Source of the DNA: CALJFL01 sp039964455
GTDB taxonomy: Bacteria; Pseudomonadota; Gammaproteobacteria; Pseudomonadales; Halieaceae
Direction: 5' to 3'
DNA length: 64,000 bases
Assembly (NCBI GenBank): GCA_039964455.1
Contig: JBDVXK010000025.1
Span: forward strand, 124,001-188,000
This document shows positions 1 to 9,273 of the stretch, piece by piece. The notes under the pieces are model-generated. The model had not been told where the DNA came from, searched no databases, and worked only from the letters and a program-made list of their open reading frames with translations. Each line of letters starts with the position of its first letter. Within the stretch, counting starts at the first letter, position 1. A program made the translations under genes and the position numbers.

Positions 1-1
1 G

Positions 2-85
2 TTGTTTCTCACCTCACCTGCTGCGAGCTGGATAACCGGGCAAACACTCCCCGTTGACGGCGGCTTTACCAGCGGCATGAATTAA
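2..85 (+). CDS. C-terminal end of an SDR-family oxidoreductase (partial)
   Basis: The window opens inside a reading frame that ends with a TAA at 83-85. The 27 visible residues include SWITGQTLPVDGGFTSGMN, the typical last strand of classical short-chain dehydrogenases (the V-D-G-G motif after the substrate loop). The catalytic part lies outside the window, so substrate and cofactor cannot be judged. It converges on the SLC13-type transporter with about 20 bp between stops. Family assignment is by motif only. Confidence 0.72.
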   Translation: MFLTSPAASWITGQTLPVDGGFTSGMN

Positions 86-106
86 CAGGCCACTCGGTAC
101 GCTGGG

Positions 107-1831
107 CTAAAAAGGAAAGACGTAGGGCAGTAACGAGATAACCAGCACCGAGTAGACAATCGATAACGGCAGCCCACTACGAAAATAGTCGCGCAAGGTG
201 TAACCCCCCAGGTTTTGTACCATCAGGTTAGTGGTATAGCCGTATGGCGTCAGGAAGCTGGCGCTGGCGCCAAAAGCCACCGCCATAACGAAAGGCATGT
301 GGCTCAAGCCATAACTCTCCGCAAGACCAAAAGCGATAGGAAATGCCAGCGCCGCTGCGGCATTATTGGTCATCAACTCTGTCAGCAACAAAGTGCCCAG
401 ATAGATCCCGGCCAGCGCTACATACGGGCCCAGGGACTCAAGGTTATTGTGCAGGCCGTCGGCAATAATCGCGACAAGGCCCGAGTTGTTCAATGCCTGC
501 GACAGTGTCAGGGCCGACGCGATGATCAGCCAAAGCTCGAATGGAAAACGTCGGCGCAGCTCCGAACCACCGATCACCCCAAATGCCAACATTCCAGCTA
601 ACAGGAATGCCAGCCCCTTAATCAATGGCAGAACCTCAAGTGACGCCAGAACAACTACCGACAACAAGCCGATACTCATGAAATAGTTTTGCCAGGAACT
701 GACCGAGCTGCCCGCCACTTCCTCATCGATAACGGCAAAGTTCTTGTCGAGATTTTTACGGTCGTTGAAGTCTGAACCCACCGCCAGCATAAGACTGTCG
801 CCAGCTTGCACAGTGATATTTCCCAACTTGCCTGACAGGCGTTTACCACCGCGACGAAGGCCAACAACCGCTGCATCGAACAGCGAACGAAAGCCACTGT
901 CCTTGATCGTTTTCCCTTCGATAGACGCATTGGGCATCACAATGACTTCGACCATATTGTCGCGCAACAAGCCCTCCTCCAGTGCGAAGGTAGTCAGCCC
1001 GTCGAAGCGTTCCAGAATACCCAGCTGTTTGATATCACCCGAGAAAATAAGTTTATCACCGGCCTCTATGTACTCCTGGGGTGCCACCGGTGAAATAAGA
1101 TGGTTGCCACGAACGACCTCTACGAGAAAAATATCGTCCAGGTCGCGCAAGCCGTTGTCTGCGATGCTTTTGCCAATCAAGCTCGAGTCTGCGCTGACCT
1201 CCGCCTCGATAAGGTATTCATTAACATCCATTTGCTCCGTAGCTACCGCCGGCAACAATCTGGAAGACAACAGCATCACTGCCAGGCCTGCTACGGTAAC
1301 GGTAGCCCCGATCTTGAAGAAATCAAAAAATGCCAGACCCTGACCGGTTGCATCCTCAAGGAAGCTGCTGACAATCAGGTTGGTCGATGTGCCAATGAGG
1401 GTCATGGTACCCCCTAAAATCGCGGCGTAAGAAAGCGGAATCAACAGGCGCGATGCGGGGTGGTGCTTGTTGCTGCGCACTGTGTGGGCCAGTGTGGCAA
1501 CGACTGCTGTGTTGTTAACGAAGGCCGAGAATACGGCTGTCACCGCGCCCAAGCGCAATAGTGAGGCACTGTAACTAGGTGTTATCAGAGTGCCGGAGAG
1601 TCGACTCAACCAGGGCAGTTTTTCCAGACCAACCGACACCAGCAACAACAAAAGCAGAGTAACCAGTCCGGTATTGGAGGCTTTATCGAGCACTTCGGCG
1701 GTATCAACCAGTCCCAGAAAATACGCCGCCAGCATGGCGCTGACAAACACCCACGATGCGGCCCAGTCTGTAAAAATCAGGCTATAGAGCAACCACAGGA
1801 AAAGCGCTGAGACCAATAATTGATCAATCAT
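107..1831 (-). CDS. SLC13/DASS-type permease with paired RCK_C (TrkA-C) domains
   Basis: Inner-membrane transporter of the SLC13 (divalent anion:Na+ symporter) superfamily. About five hydrophobic helices (residues 1-200) include the FVNNTAVVATL and GTSTNLIVSSF stretches, the N-N-T and S-T-N signatures that bind anion and sodium. Two tandem RCK_C regulatory domains (about residues 205-375) precede a second helix bundle carrying LMTNNAAAALAFPIAFG. This order is typical of bacterial proteins annotated as SLC13 family permease. Substrate may be sulfate, dicarboxylate or similar, and cannot be told from sequence. The ATG at 1831 is chosen because hydrophobic sequence begins there; a GTG at 1852 is an alternative. 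Monocistronic and convergent with the upstream SDR. Confidence 0.85.
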   Translation of the reverse strand: MIDQLLVSALFLWLLYSLIFTDWAASWVFVSAMLAAYFLGLVDTAEVLDKASNTGLVTLLLLLLVSVGLEKLPWLSRLSGTLITPSYSASLLRLGAVTAVFSAFVNNTAVVATLAHTVRSNKHHPASRLLIPLSYAAILGGTMTLIGTSTNLIVSSFLEDATGQGLAFFDFFKIGATVTVAGLAVMLLSSRLLPAVATEQMDVNEYLIEAEVSADSSLIGKSIADNGLRDLDDIFLVEVVRGNHLISPVAPQEYIEAGDKLIFSGDIKQLGILERFDGLTTFALEEGLLRDNMVEVIVMPNASIEGKTIKDSGFRSLFDAAVVGLRRGGKRLSGKLGNITVQAGDSLMLAVGSDFNDRKNLDKNFAVIDEEVAGSSVSSWQNYFMSIGLLSVVVLASLEVLPLIKGLAFLLAGMLAFGVIGGSELRRRFPFELWLIIASALTLSQALNNSGLVAIIADGLHNNLESLGPYVALAGIYLGTLLLTELMTNNAAAALAFPIAFGLAESYGLSHMPFVMAVAFGASASFLTPYGYTTNLMVQNLGGYTLRDYFRSGLPLSIVYSVLVISLLPYVFPF

Positions 1832-1956
1832 TGAACGATTTCGAAAACCCACATTCTAAAGGCCTAGCATACGCTTTTAGCGGCTAGCCCGACAACAGCC
1901 CGAGAAGGCCTGCCTGCGCTACAATTACCAGATTCTTTCTATAAGGAGCCATCCTA

Positions 1957-2598
1957 ATGAAACGCATACTCATCATTGCCAGCGTGGCTGTGCTCACCGC
2001 TGTGGCGCTGATCTACCCTTTTCGCGATGAGTTCAAGGAGGCTGCCTACGACAAGATTACCGAAAATATGTTTGTTCCTGCCGATAACGACGACTTCGAC
2101 CCGGGTCCTGCGCTGGGCTCGTTATTTCCCGGCGTACGTGCCACGTGGCAGGGCCGCGAGCTAAAACTGCTGAACGAGCTTTCGGGTCCCAATGGAACCG
2201 TTTTTCTCGCCACCCGCTCGGCTGAATGGTGCCCCTACTGCATGAAGCAAATGATCCAGTTGCAGGAGCAAAAGTCGGGCTTTGACGAGGCTGGTATCGG
2301 AATCGTCGCAATGACTTATGACGCACCAGAGCTTCAGCAGGCTTTCGTCGATAGACATGGTATCGAATACCCGCTGCTGCACGACGTCGATACCCTGAGT
2401 TTTACCACCCTGGGCATTCTAAACGAGGAGTACTCACCGGGTGACAACGCCTACGGCATCCCGCACCCAGGCATGATAGTGATCGACCCAGACGGTGTGG
2501 TCGTCGGCAAATTGTTTTTGGAGGCGTACAGCGTGCGCGTCGATTCTGCAGCGGCACTTACTTTCGCCAAGCAGGTGCTGGGCCTGGAGTCGCCGTAG
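1957..2598 (+). CDS. Membrane-anchored redoxin (thioredoxin-fold) with CPYC motif
   Basis: 213-residue AhpC/TSA/redoxin-family protein. Residues 1-20 form an N-terminal hydrophobic anchor or signal, so the domain should lie in the periplasm. The active site W-C-P-Y-C (Cys92, Cys95) sits in ATRSAEWCPYCMKQM, and the C-terminal GIPHPGMIVIDPDG strand is the usual cis-Pro region of peroxiredoxin-like folds. It probably acts as a thiol:disulfide reductase or peroxide reductase. A clear AAGGAG ribosome site precedes the ATG. No operon partner is visible; the next gene is on the opposite strand. Partner protein unknown. Confidence 0.8.
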   Translation: MKRILIIASVAVLTAVALIYPFRDEFKEAAYDKITENMFVPADNDDFDPGPALGSLFPGVRATWQGRELKLLNELSGPNGTVFLATRSAEWCPYCMKQMIQLQEQKSGFDEAGIGIVAMTYDAPELQQAFVDRHGIEYPLLHDVDTLSFTTLGILNEEYSPGDNAYGIPHPGMIVIDPDGVVVGKLFLEAYSVRVDSAAALTFAKQVLGLESP

Positions 2599-2647
2599 TC
2601 AATAAAGTCTGCCCAGGACGATCTGTGGTAGCTGCTGCTTAGGCGGA

Positions 2648-4564
2648 CTACCCAGCCGGCGTGTACCAGATGGGTGAGGTCCAGGCGCGCTCCTGTACTA
2701 CCGGGCGGTGCTCAGCGGCGCAGCAACCCTCAAAACCCTCGCCTATTGTTTCCGGGCGATCACAGTTAACCCCATTAGCAACACAGATACGTTGGCTCCA
2801 GCGACAGCTGGGGTTCTCCACCGCGCGGGAATAATAAAAAGCTGACTGATCGGCATCGAAGTTACGGTCAGTCCAAACGGCGCATAACTGCGCGGCGCCC
2901 TCCCCGTGTGTTGCGCAGGTTTCGGTATCCACTCCGGCCCCGTTGTTTGCATCCCCGGCCACATCCAGCACCTGCTCATGCCGCCGACCGTCCTTGTCCA
3001 GCCAGCCCTTAACAAGCTGTAAGCGCTGCAGTGGCAGTCCCGGGCTATCGGCGGTGCCATTATCCTGACTGGCATATACCAGGAAACGTGGCTGCCCAGA
3101 CTCGACAGCCGGCAGTTGACCGCCCATCGCCACACCGCCTTCATACGCCTGCGCTACTGCATCGGGGGCGTCACACAGATTCTCGGGGTAATCCCAGCCC
3201 GCAAAAAAGCGACTGATAATTCGTGGCCCACTAGTACCATAGGCCTCTCGCTGCTGCATGGCATCAAAGAGTGCATCGCGACTATTTTCTTTTGCCCAGA
3301 CAACGGCCAGGCCTCCCGGGTTATATTCAAGTTTGTCCGGCAAGCCCGCAGGAACCGCCTCGCCAGCGGGCACACCCGCGCCACCGTGGCCGAGAAAGCG
3401 ATCTTCCTCTACCGCCCCGGGCGTTCCCAGGTGCGTATCTGTACTGGCGATAAAACCAAATCGGTAGGGATTAACTCCCAATCGAGACTCGAGCAGCAGT
3501 CCGTCAATCAAGGCACTGCGAACAAAGCCCGTGTCCGGCTGTGGCGGCGAGTCGTAGCCTCTGTAACTATCAAGTGCCGCAATGCCCGTAGAGGCTATAT
3601 TATCGGTGGGCTGCTGCTCGAAACTGCACAACTCATCTTCAGTGACATCAGGCGCGAAGTAACATTCCGATGCACCTTTGTGCTGCATTATCTCGACCAA
3701 AGGCTCCATTCTGCCTCTTAGCTCGGCGTATTCAGCAGTCATCGTCGCGGCACTGTCATCTAACCCACTGAACATCTCGCCGGCACTGATATTGGCATTG
3801 TGAGGTATCACCAGGCTATCGCAGCTACCTGCCGCCTGCTGGCAATGCGTCTCAAGCCCGCGCCACAAACCCTCGGCATAGGGCTGCTCGATAAAACTGA
3901 TGGGCAATTCCGGCACCTCGGCATTGCGAAATACCACATTGCGGTGCAGGTTGCCCCCGGAGGCAGGCCTGACACCCGTCCATTCATAGCCTACAAATGT
4001 GGTGAAGTGGCAGTTGGCGCTGCGGTCGTAGTGCTGTTCAGCTGCGTCGCCCATTTCCTGCCAGGGCGCGCGAGCGGCATCTCGGCAAAGCGCTCCATTT
4101 TCACCGCACTGCCCCATGTGCGATGCCTCCATCGCCGCGTAATAATTAAAGAGGTAGTAAGCCGCCCTGGGCCAGGATCGGTATAAACGACATTGCCATG
4201 ACGAATAGCCTTCCACAGCCGGACTGTTGCACATGTTGACCTCGCCAATCAGCTCGGCGTGATCAGACACCATTGCGAAGTCCAGCGGGCGGCGCAATTG
4301 CAGGGATCGCATCGGTTGCCCGTTATCATCCCAGGGCTGAATTCCCAGGTTTTCACCCTTGGCAAAACGATAGCTTTGTTCGGGCGTAGTTCGTGTGCCC
4401 TGGGTGCTGGCATCCAGCGAATAGCGGGTATGCACATGCAGGTCACCGAAGAAGGGACGCTTTAGTTCAGACCGGTGGTCGCAGGGCGCGCGCTCCTCGG
4501 TGTATTCAACAGCCTGCAGATTTAGTGGTATCAGCGAGAGAGCAATGGCAAACAGCCGTATCAC
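2648..4564 (-). CDS. DUF3604 family protein (PHP-like metal-dependent fold), secreted
   Basis: 638-residue protein with a signal peptide (residues 1-18, MIRLFAIALSLIPLNLQA). It then carries FFGDLHVHTRYSLDAS and DFAMVSDHAELIGEV, the H-x-H and S-D-H-A-E signatures of DUF3604, which resemble PHP-domain metal sites. The TSTDTHLGTPG-type motif near residue 375 (ASTDTHLGTPGAV) completes the pattern. Function is not established for the family; a hydrolase on a periplasmic substrate is likely. The start is a GTG whose GTGA overlaps the stop of the upstream SDR by 4 nt, so the two are translationally coupled. The cysteine-rich C-terminus (about residues 590-625) suits an exported, disulfide-bonded protein. 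Confidence 0.85.
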   Translation of the reverse strand: MIRLFAIALSLIPLNLQAVEYTEERAPCDHRSELKRPFFGDLHVHTRYSLDASTQGTRTTPEQSYRFAKGENLGIQPWDDNGQPMRSLQLRRPLDFAMVSDHAELIGEVNMCNSPAVEGYSSWQCRLYRSWPRAAYYLFNYYAAMEASHMGQCGENGALCRDAARAPWQEMGDAAEQHYDRSANCHFTTFVGYEWTGVRPASGGNLHRNVVFRNAEVPELPISFIEQPYAEGLWRGLETHCQQAAGSCDSLVIPHNANISAGEMFSGLDDSAATMTAEYAELRGRMEPLVEIMQHKGASECYFAPDVTEDELCSFEQQPTDNIASTGIAALDSYRGYDSPPQPDTGFVRSALIDGLLLESRLGVNPYRFGFIASTDTHLGTPGAVEEDRFLGHGGAGVPAGEAVPAGLPDKLEYNPGGLAVVWAKENSRDALFDAMQQREAYGTSGPRIISRFFAGWDYPENLCDAPDAVAQAYEGGVAMGGQLPAVESGQPRFLVYASQDNGTADSPGLPLQRLQLVKGWLDKDGRRHEQVLDVAGDANNGAGVDTETCATHGEGAAQLCAVWTDRNFDADQSAFYYSRAVENPSCRWSQRICVANGVNCDRPETIGEGFEGCCAAEHRPVVQERAWTSPIWYTPAG

Positions 4565-5394
4565 AATGTGCGGCCGCTGGTGGAGCCGTAGCGAGCAGTA
4601 TGCTTGTCCAGCGCATCGATAATACCGTCGTGGCGCATCGCGACAATGTCGCGATAATCGTCATGAGTGATGATATAAAAGTCACCGCCACGTACGGCAT
4701 CGATGACGCGTTCACCCACAGACATAGGCGATATACCCGCGGCCGTATCAGGATCAGGCTGGTCGTGCTCAAGGCCCGGGTCGAGTTCGGCTGGGCGCAC
4801 TTTAAGTGACTGGCTCATCAACTGGGTGTCGACAAGGCCGGGGCATAACACAGACACGCCTATGCCCTTGTCGGCGACCTCCAGCAATAGCGACTCGGAG
4901 AGACCAACGACGGCAAACTTTGTGGTTGAGTAGAGGCCGGTGGGAGGGCCAGAAATAAGCCCACCCATAGACGCCGTATTAACGATATGCCCTTCGCCCT
5001 GCTCAAGGAGCAGCGGCAGAAACACATTGACCCCGTGGATGACGCCGTACAAGTTTACGTTAATGTGGTATTGCCAGTCTCGTATGTCCGCATCCACCAT
5101 CAATGCGCTGATGCAAACGCCGGCGTTATTACACACCAGATGAACAGCGCCATAGGCCTCTAAAGCTGCATCTTTAAGCGCTTCCACGGACGCCAGATCG
5201 GCCACATCGGTCGCTACCGCAATAGCCTGATGCCCCGCAGCATTGAGCTCCTGCGCCACTGCAGCGACGCTGTCGCTATCAATGTCGGCCAGAACAAGTT
5301 TCATTCCGGCCTCGGCAGCAGCCCCCGCCATTCCGCGACCTATCCCGGAGCCCGCCCCGGTGATGACCGCGACCTTGTTTTTCAGATCTTCCAT
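4561..5394 (-). CDS. SDR family NAD(P)-dependent oxidoreductase
   Basis: 277-residue classical short-chain dehydrogenase. It has the cofactor motif TGAGSGIGRG near residue 13, NNAG near residue 90 and the catalytic YSTTK with the preceding Ser (TASMGG). An Asp-Ile-Asp after beta2 (VLADIDSD) favours NAD(H) over NADP(H). It is the first gene of a two-gene operon with the DUF3604 protein (4-nt overlap), divergent from the KstD-like operon, so it may act on the same class of substrate. Exact alcohol/ketone substrate unknown. Confidence 0.88.
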   Translation of the reverse strand: MEDLKNKVAVITGAGSGIGRGMAGAAAEAGMKLVLADIDSDSVAAVAQELNAAGHQAIAVATDVADLASVEALKDAALEAYGAVHLVCNNAGVCISALMVDADIRDWQYHINVNLYGVIHGVNVFLPLLLEQGEGHIVNTASMGGLISGPPTGLYSTTKFAVVGLSESLLLEVADKGIGVSVLCPGLVDTQLMSQSLKVRPAELDPGLEHDQPDPDTAAGISPMSVGERVIDAVRGGDFYIITHDDYRDIVAMRHDGIIDALDKHTARYGSTSGRTL

Positions 5395-5545
5395 TCAGTG
5401 TACATCCTCAGCAGTTAAGCAATCATTGCTAGCAGTTGCTGAGCAACATAGGGCCCACCATGGTCGTGGTCAACTACCGCGGCCGGTATGTTGAACCGTA
5501 TCACTTGATTTATCGGTCCCTCTGGTGAGTTACAGCGGTCACTGC

Positions 5546-5559
5546 CACACTTAAGTGTG
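5546..5559. promoter_or_regulatory. 14-bp perfect palindrome in divergent promoter region
   Basis: CACACTTAAGTGTG is an exact inverted repeat in the 230-bp gap between the SDR-DUF3604 operon (minus) and the FAD/Rieske/SDR operon (plus), 66 bp before the ATG of the flavoprotein. It is a plausible operator for a dimeric regulator such as a TetR or MarR protein. No regulator gene adjoins it, so the binding protein is unknown. The rest of the gap holds no gene that I can support. Confidence 0.45.
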
Positions 5560-5624
5560 TGGTGCGCTTATCAATGTAGCGAGCAATCCACACTAACCCA
5601 GACACTTATGAGCACCCCATTTCG

Positions 5625-7337
5625 ATGACACAGCAAGATGAGCATGAAGTAGATTGGCTGGTAGCGGGCGCAGGCGCGGCGGGCATGACGGGCGCTATTG
5701 CGGCACACCAGCTGGGTGGGTCCGTGCTGGTGGTAGAAAAGGAACCTGTCTATGGCGGCACCACAGCCAAATCCGGCGGCGTCATCTGGATACCCGGTAA
5801 TGACTCGCAGCGCGACTGCGGCATCAGCGACAGCCCCGATGAAGGCCTTCAGTATCTGAAGGGGCTTATCGGTGACTCAGTCAATGAGGCAAGGCTGCGG
5901 GCCTTTACTGAGGGCGGGCCGGAAATGCTGCGCTTCATGACCGAACACAGCCATGTCGACTACAGCGCTTTACCGGAATACATGGACTACTACGAGGATA
6001 TTCCCGGCTACAAAAGTGGCGGTCGCTCCATGGATTCGGCACCGCTACACCTGAACAAGCTTGGCGCCGAGGCGGATCACATTCGCATCGGGCATTACGA
6101 TGACTTGCTACTCCCATTCAATGTCACTGTGATAGAAGGTCGCAAGTTGCAGGAAATGGACCTGGGCGCCTATCTGACAGGCTTTAAACTATTGTTACGC
6201 TATCTTCTGGAACTGCCCCGCAACTGGAAAACCAAACGGGATCGACGGATGACACTGGGGCCCGCACTGGTAGCAAGGCTAAGACGGTCTCTCATGGACC
6301 GGGATATCCCGCTCTGGCTGGATTCACCGATCACAGAACTGTTACAAAACGAACAAGGCCGGGTCATCGGCGCAATCGTTACCAAAAATGGCGAGACGCA
6401 TAAAATAACCGCGCGGCGAGGTGTTCTTCTGGCAACAGGCGGGTTCGCTCAAAACGCAGCAATGCGCCAGCAATATCAGCAGGAGCCCATTGGACGTGAA
6501 TGGACTGCAGCCAGCCCCGGTGCAACAGGTGACGGCATACAACTAGGGCTGCAGGCGGGTGCCGATCTCGACTTCATGGGCAGTGCCTGGTGGTCGCCGA
6601 CCTACCGCATTCCGGACGGCCGGGTACTGGCACTTATCGCAGGCAAAGCCTATCCCGGCTCAATCATGGTCAACGGCCAGGGCCGACGTTTCACCAACGA
6701 GGCCCAACCTTACGAAGACGTGGTGAAGGAGCAATACGCCAGTGAGGCAAAAGGCGAATCGGCAATCCCCTGCTACCTGATTTTTGATCACGGCTTTCGC
6801 AGCAAATACGCCATAGGACATATCAAACCGGGCAAGGTGGCAGACGACAGCAAGATACCAGCAGATTATTTCACCACAGGGCTACTTACCAAGGCTGAAA
6901 CACTGGAAGAATTGGCAGGCAAGTTGGGCATTGACCCAGACACACTTGTTGCAACCATCACGGCATTTAACGGGCCAGCCCTGCAGGGCAAGGATCCGCT
7001 GTTTCATCGCGGCGCAACTATCCACGACCGCTACTACGCCGACAAGACAGTGACGCCTAACCCCTCACTGGGGCCGGTTGCCGAGGCGCCATTTTATGCA
7101 CTGCGCTGCGAGCCCGGCGACCTCGACACCAAGGGCGGCTTACAATGTGACGAGCATGGCCGGGTGCTTACACCGAATGGAACACCCGTAGAAGGTCTCT
7201 ACGCCGCCGGGAATACCAGCGCAGCGGTAATGGGCGACACCTACCCCGGTGCTGGCGCAACGATCGGCTCAGCCATGACTTTTGGCTACCTGACAGCAAA
7301 GTTTGCCTTCGCGAACGACAAGGAGAGTGAGACATGA
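5625..7337 (+). CDS. FAD-binding dehydrogenase, 3-ketosteroid-delta1-dehydrogenase-like
   Basis: 570-residue flavoprotein of the FAD_binding_2/KstD superfamily. The N-terminal Rossmann motif is VAGAGAAGMTGAIAAHQLGG, followed by VEKEPVYGGTTAKSGG and WIPGN, the combination seen in 3-oxosteroid 1-dehydrogenases and related enzymes. The C-terminal AGNTSAAVMGDTYPGAGATIG is the FAD/active-site region, with the Y-P-G-A-G element. Expected chemistry is 1,2-dehydrogenation of a cyclic or steroidal ketone. It overlaps the Rieske gene by ATGA (7334-7337), indicating coupled translation. A steroid substrate is inferred from family and neighbour, not proven. Confidence 0.85.
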   Translation: MTQQDEHEVDWLVAGAGAAGMTGAIAAHQLGGSVLVVEKEPVYGGTTAKSGGVIWIPGNDSQRDCGISDSPDEGLQYLKGLIGDSVNEARLRAFTEGGPEMLRFMTEHSHVDYSALPEYMDYYEDIPGYKSGGRSMDSAPLHLNKLGAEADHIRIGHYDDLLLPFNVTVIEGRKLQEMDLGAYLTGFKLLLRYLLELPRNWKTKRDRRMTLGPALVARLRRSLMDRDIPLWLDSPITELLQNEQGRVIGAIVTKNGETHKITARRGVLLATGGFAQNAAMRQQYQQEPIGREWTAASPGATGDGIQLGLQAGADLDFMGSAWWSPTYRIPDGRVLALIAGKAYPGSIMVNGQGRRFTNEAQPYEDVVKEQYASEAKGESAIPCYLIFDHGFRSKYAIGHIKPGKVADDSKIPADYFTTGLLTKAETLEELAGKLGIDPDTLVATITAFNGPALQGKDPLFHRGATIHDRYYADKTVTPNPSLGPVAEAPFYALRCEPGDLDTKGGLQCDEHGRVLTPNGTPVEGLYAAGNTSAAVMGDTYPGAGATIGSAMTFGYLTAKFAFANDKESET

Positions 7338-8371
7338 GCACGCGACCCTACGCCTATCTGGAACGCGGACACTATGCCCGTGGCTGGCATATCGTGCTGT
7401 TATCAAAGGAACTCGCTATAGGCGATGTACAACGGCTGCACTACTTCGATCAGGATCTTGTCATTTATCGCGGATCATCCGGCAAGGCCGCTGTTCTTAA
7501 TGCCCACTGCCCTCACCTGGGCGCACATCTCGCCAGCGATGGCGGACGACTGCTGGGTGACAATATCGCCTGTCCCTTCCACGGTTGGACATTTGATCCC
7601 AATGGGCGCTGCGTGGACATTCCCTATGCCAGCAAGATTCCCGACCGTGCTATATCTGCGCTAAAAGCCTGGCCGGTGCTGGAGAAAAATGGCTTCATCG
7701 CCATCTGGCACGATACCCAGGACAACCCGCCCGAGGACTACCTTCCGGATATAGCAGACTGGGGCGTCGACGGCTGGGGTGACTGGACGTTCCAGCGTTC
7801 CCGCATCAGGGCACAACCCTGCGACGTTATCGAGAACGTGGTAGACATCGCCCACTTCCCCCATGTACACGGTGGCAACGTGCAGTCTTTCGAGAATCGC
7901 TTTAACGAACGTTCCGTTACACAGATATCACGGGTGGCGCGCGATCCAGATGCGCGTATGGTCACACCGCCCGGCCTGGATTTCGACCTGGAAGACGCTC
8001 GCAATGACAATGCGGGCATGGAGGCCGATGCCTGGGGTGATGCTACTTATCATGGCCCCTCGATCATGTATTACTACACCGAGTCGATCAGCCCCGACAT
8101 CAGCTACAAGAGTTGGTGGGTTAACTACCACACGCCCATCAACGCTGACGAGGTGGACCTCTGTTCAGCGGTGATTGTTGCCAGCATGGACGAACAACCT
8201 CTGCCAGAAGAATTTCTGCAGGCCTACCCGGTGATGGCCCACGCCGCCTTCGGACAGGATGTCGAAATCTGGAAGGACAAAATTTATCAGGCCGAACCCA
8301 TTTTGTGCGACGGCGATGGGCCCATCAATAAGCTTCGCCGCTGGTACGACCAGTACTACTTGCCGCTTTAG
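7334..8371 (+). CDS. Rieske non-heme iron oxygenase, KshA-like
   Basis: 345-residue oxygenase component. The N-terminal Rieske domain has CPHLG and CPFHGW (C-x-H...C-x2-H ligands) between about residues 59 and 81. The catalytic domain contains ENVVDIAHFPHVHG, the mononuclear iron motif with N-x2-D-x2-H-x4-H. Length and motif spacing match the oxygenase of 3-ketosteroid 9alpha-hydroxylase and similar ring hydroxylases. It sits between the KstD-like flavoprotein (4-nt overlap) and an SDR (19 bp), so the operon may oxidise an alicyclic or steroid-like ring. No dedicated reductase is present in this window, so it must use one encoded elsewhere. Confidence 0.87.
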   Translation: MSTRPYAYLERGHYARGWHIVLLSKELAIGDVQRLHYFDQDLVIYRGSSGKAAVLNAHCPHLGAHLASDGGRLLGDNIACPFHGWTFDPNGRCVDIPYASKIPDRAISALKAWPVLEKNGFIAIWHDTQDNPPEDYLPDIADWGVDGWGDWTFQRSRIRAQPCDVIENVVDIAHFPHVHGGNVQSFENRFNERSVTQISRVARDPDARMVTPPGLDFDLEDARNDNAGMEADAWGDATYHGPSIMYYYTESISPDISYKSWWVNYHTPINADEVDLCSAVIVASMDEQPLPEEFLQAYPVMAHAAFGQDVEIWKDKIYQAEPILCDGDGPINKLRRWYDQYYLPL

Positions 8372-8390
8372 GTCGCTATAGGATGGCCAC

Positions 8391-9212
8391 ATGAGCAACA
8401 AGGTCGCGTTCATAACCGGCGCCAGCAGAGGGATAGGCGCCTGCACCGCAGTGGCACTGGCCGAGGCCGGCTATAAGGTTGCTATCACCGCTCGCACACT
8501 GAACCCCGGCGAGGGCCATGAACACGGTAGTGTCGACAGCAACACAAGTCCCCTGCCCGGCTCGCTGGAAGAAACTGCCCAGCGAGTAAATGCTGTTGGC
8601 GGTGAGGCCCTGTGCCTGCGCTCCGATATCCTGGAACCGCAGAGCATCGAAGCAGCCTGGAAAAAAGCCATAGAGCATTTCCAGCAGGTAGACCTGCTAT
8701 TCAACAATGCCTGCTACCAGGGGCCGGGGAATATGCAGCGATTGATGGATGTAACACCCCAACAGCTGCAAAGAATCTACCAGGGTAATGTCTTCACCCC
8801 GTTGCAACTGGTGCAGTTGGCACTTCCGGGAATGGCAGCAAGAGGACACGGTACGATTATCAACATGGTGTCGGGCTCAGCGCTGCATGAACCTCCGGCA
8901 CCGGCTGATGAGGGTGGCTGGGGCTTTGCCTATCCGTCATCGAAAGCCGCTTTATTACGCATGGCGGGGTCTATCAAGGCAGAAAACCCCAATACAGCAT
9001 TAAAAGTGTTTAACGTAGAGCCCGGCTTTGTCATGACAGAGGTGATGCGCGACAACGGACTGGATGACGCGATTGCGCAACGCTTCAATCCGACCGCACC
9101 AGAGACAGTGGCACGGGTAATACGCTGGTTAGCCGAGAATGAAAATGCGGTGGAGCAGATGAAATACCCCGTGACCTATGCTCCGCAACTGGCGGCCAAA
9201 CTGAAACTGTAA
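8391..9212 (+). CDS. SDR family oxidoreductase
   Basis: 273-residue short-chain dehydrogenase with ITGASRGIGACTAVAL at the N-terminus, NNACYQGPG after beta4 and the catalytic S...YPSSK (MVSGSALHEPPAPADEGGWGFAYPSSK region). A long insert between the catalytic Ser and Tyr sets it apart from the other SDRs here. It is the third gene of the operon with the KstD-like and Rieske proteins, 19 bp downstream, and probably oxidises or reduces a hydroxyl/keto group in the same pathway. Confidence 0.87.
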   Translation: MSNKVAFITGASRGIGACTAVALAEAGYKVAITARTLNPGEGHEHGSVDSNTSPLPGSLEETAQRVNAVGGEALCLRSDILEPQSIEAAWKKAIEHFQQVDLLFNNACYQGPGNMQRLMDVTPQQLQRIYQGNVFTPLQLVQLALPGMAARGHGTIINMVSGSALHEPPAPADEGGWGFAYPSSKAALLRMAGSIKAENPNTALKVFNVEPGFVMTEVMRDNGLDDAIAQRFNPTAPETVARVIRWLAENENAVEQMKYPVTYAPQLAAKLKL

Positions 9213-9242
9213 CCGCGGGTAATTGCCACCTGGGCAAAGCAA

Positions 9243-9265
9243 ACCGCCGACATGGTGCCGGCGGT
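9243..9265. terminator. Possible bidirectional hairpin between convergent genes
   Basis: ACCGCCG and CGGCGGT form a 7-bp GC-rich stem around a 9-nt loop, placed between the stop of the plus-strand SDR (9212) and the stop of the minus-strand E2 gene (9274). A short T-rich run (GCATTTAA) follows on the plus strand. Position fits a shared terminator; the weak U-tract lowers confidence. Confidence 0.42.
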
Positions 9266-9273
9266 GCATTTAA

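Noticed and set aside
5546..5559. KstR-type operator
   Set aside because: The palindrome does not fit the known KstR motif (TnnAACnnGTTnnA), so no steroid regulator is claimed.
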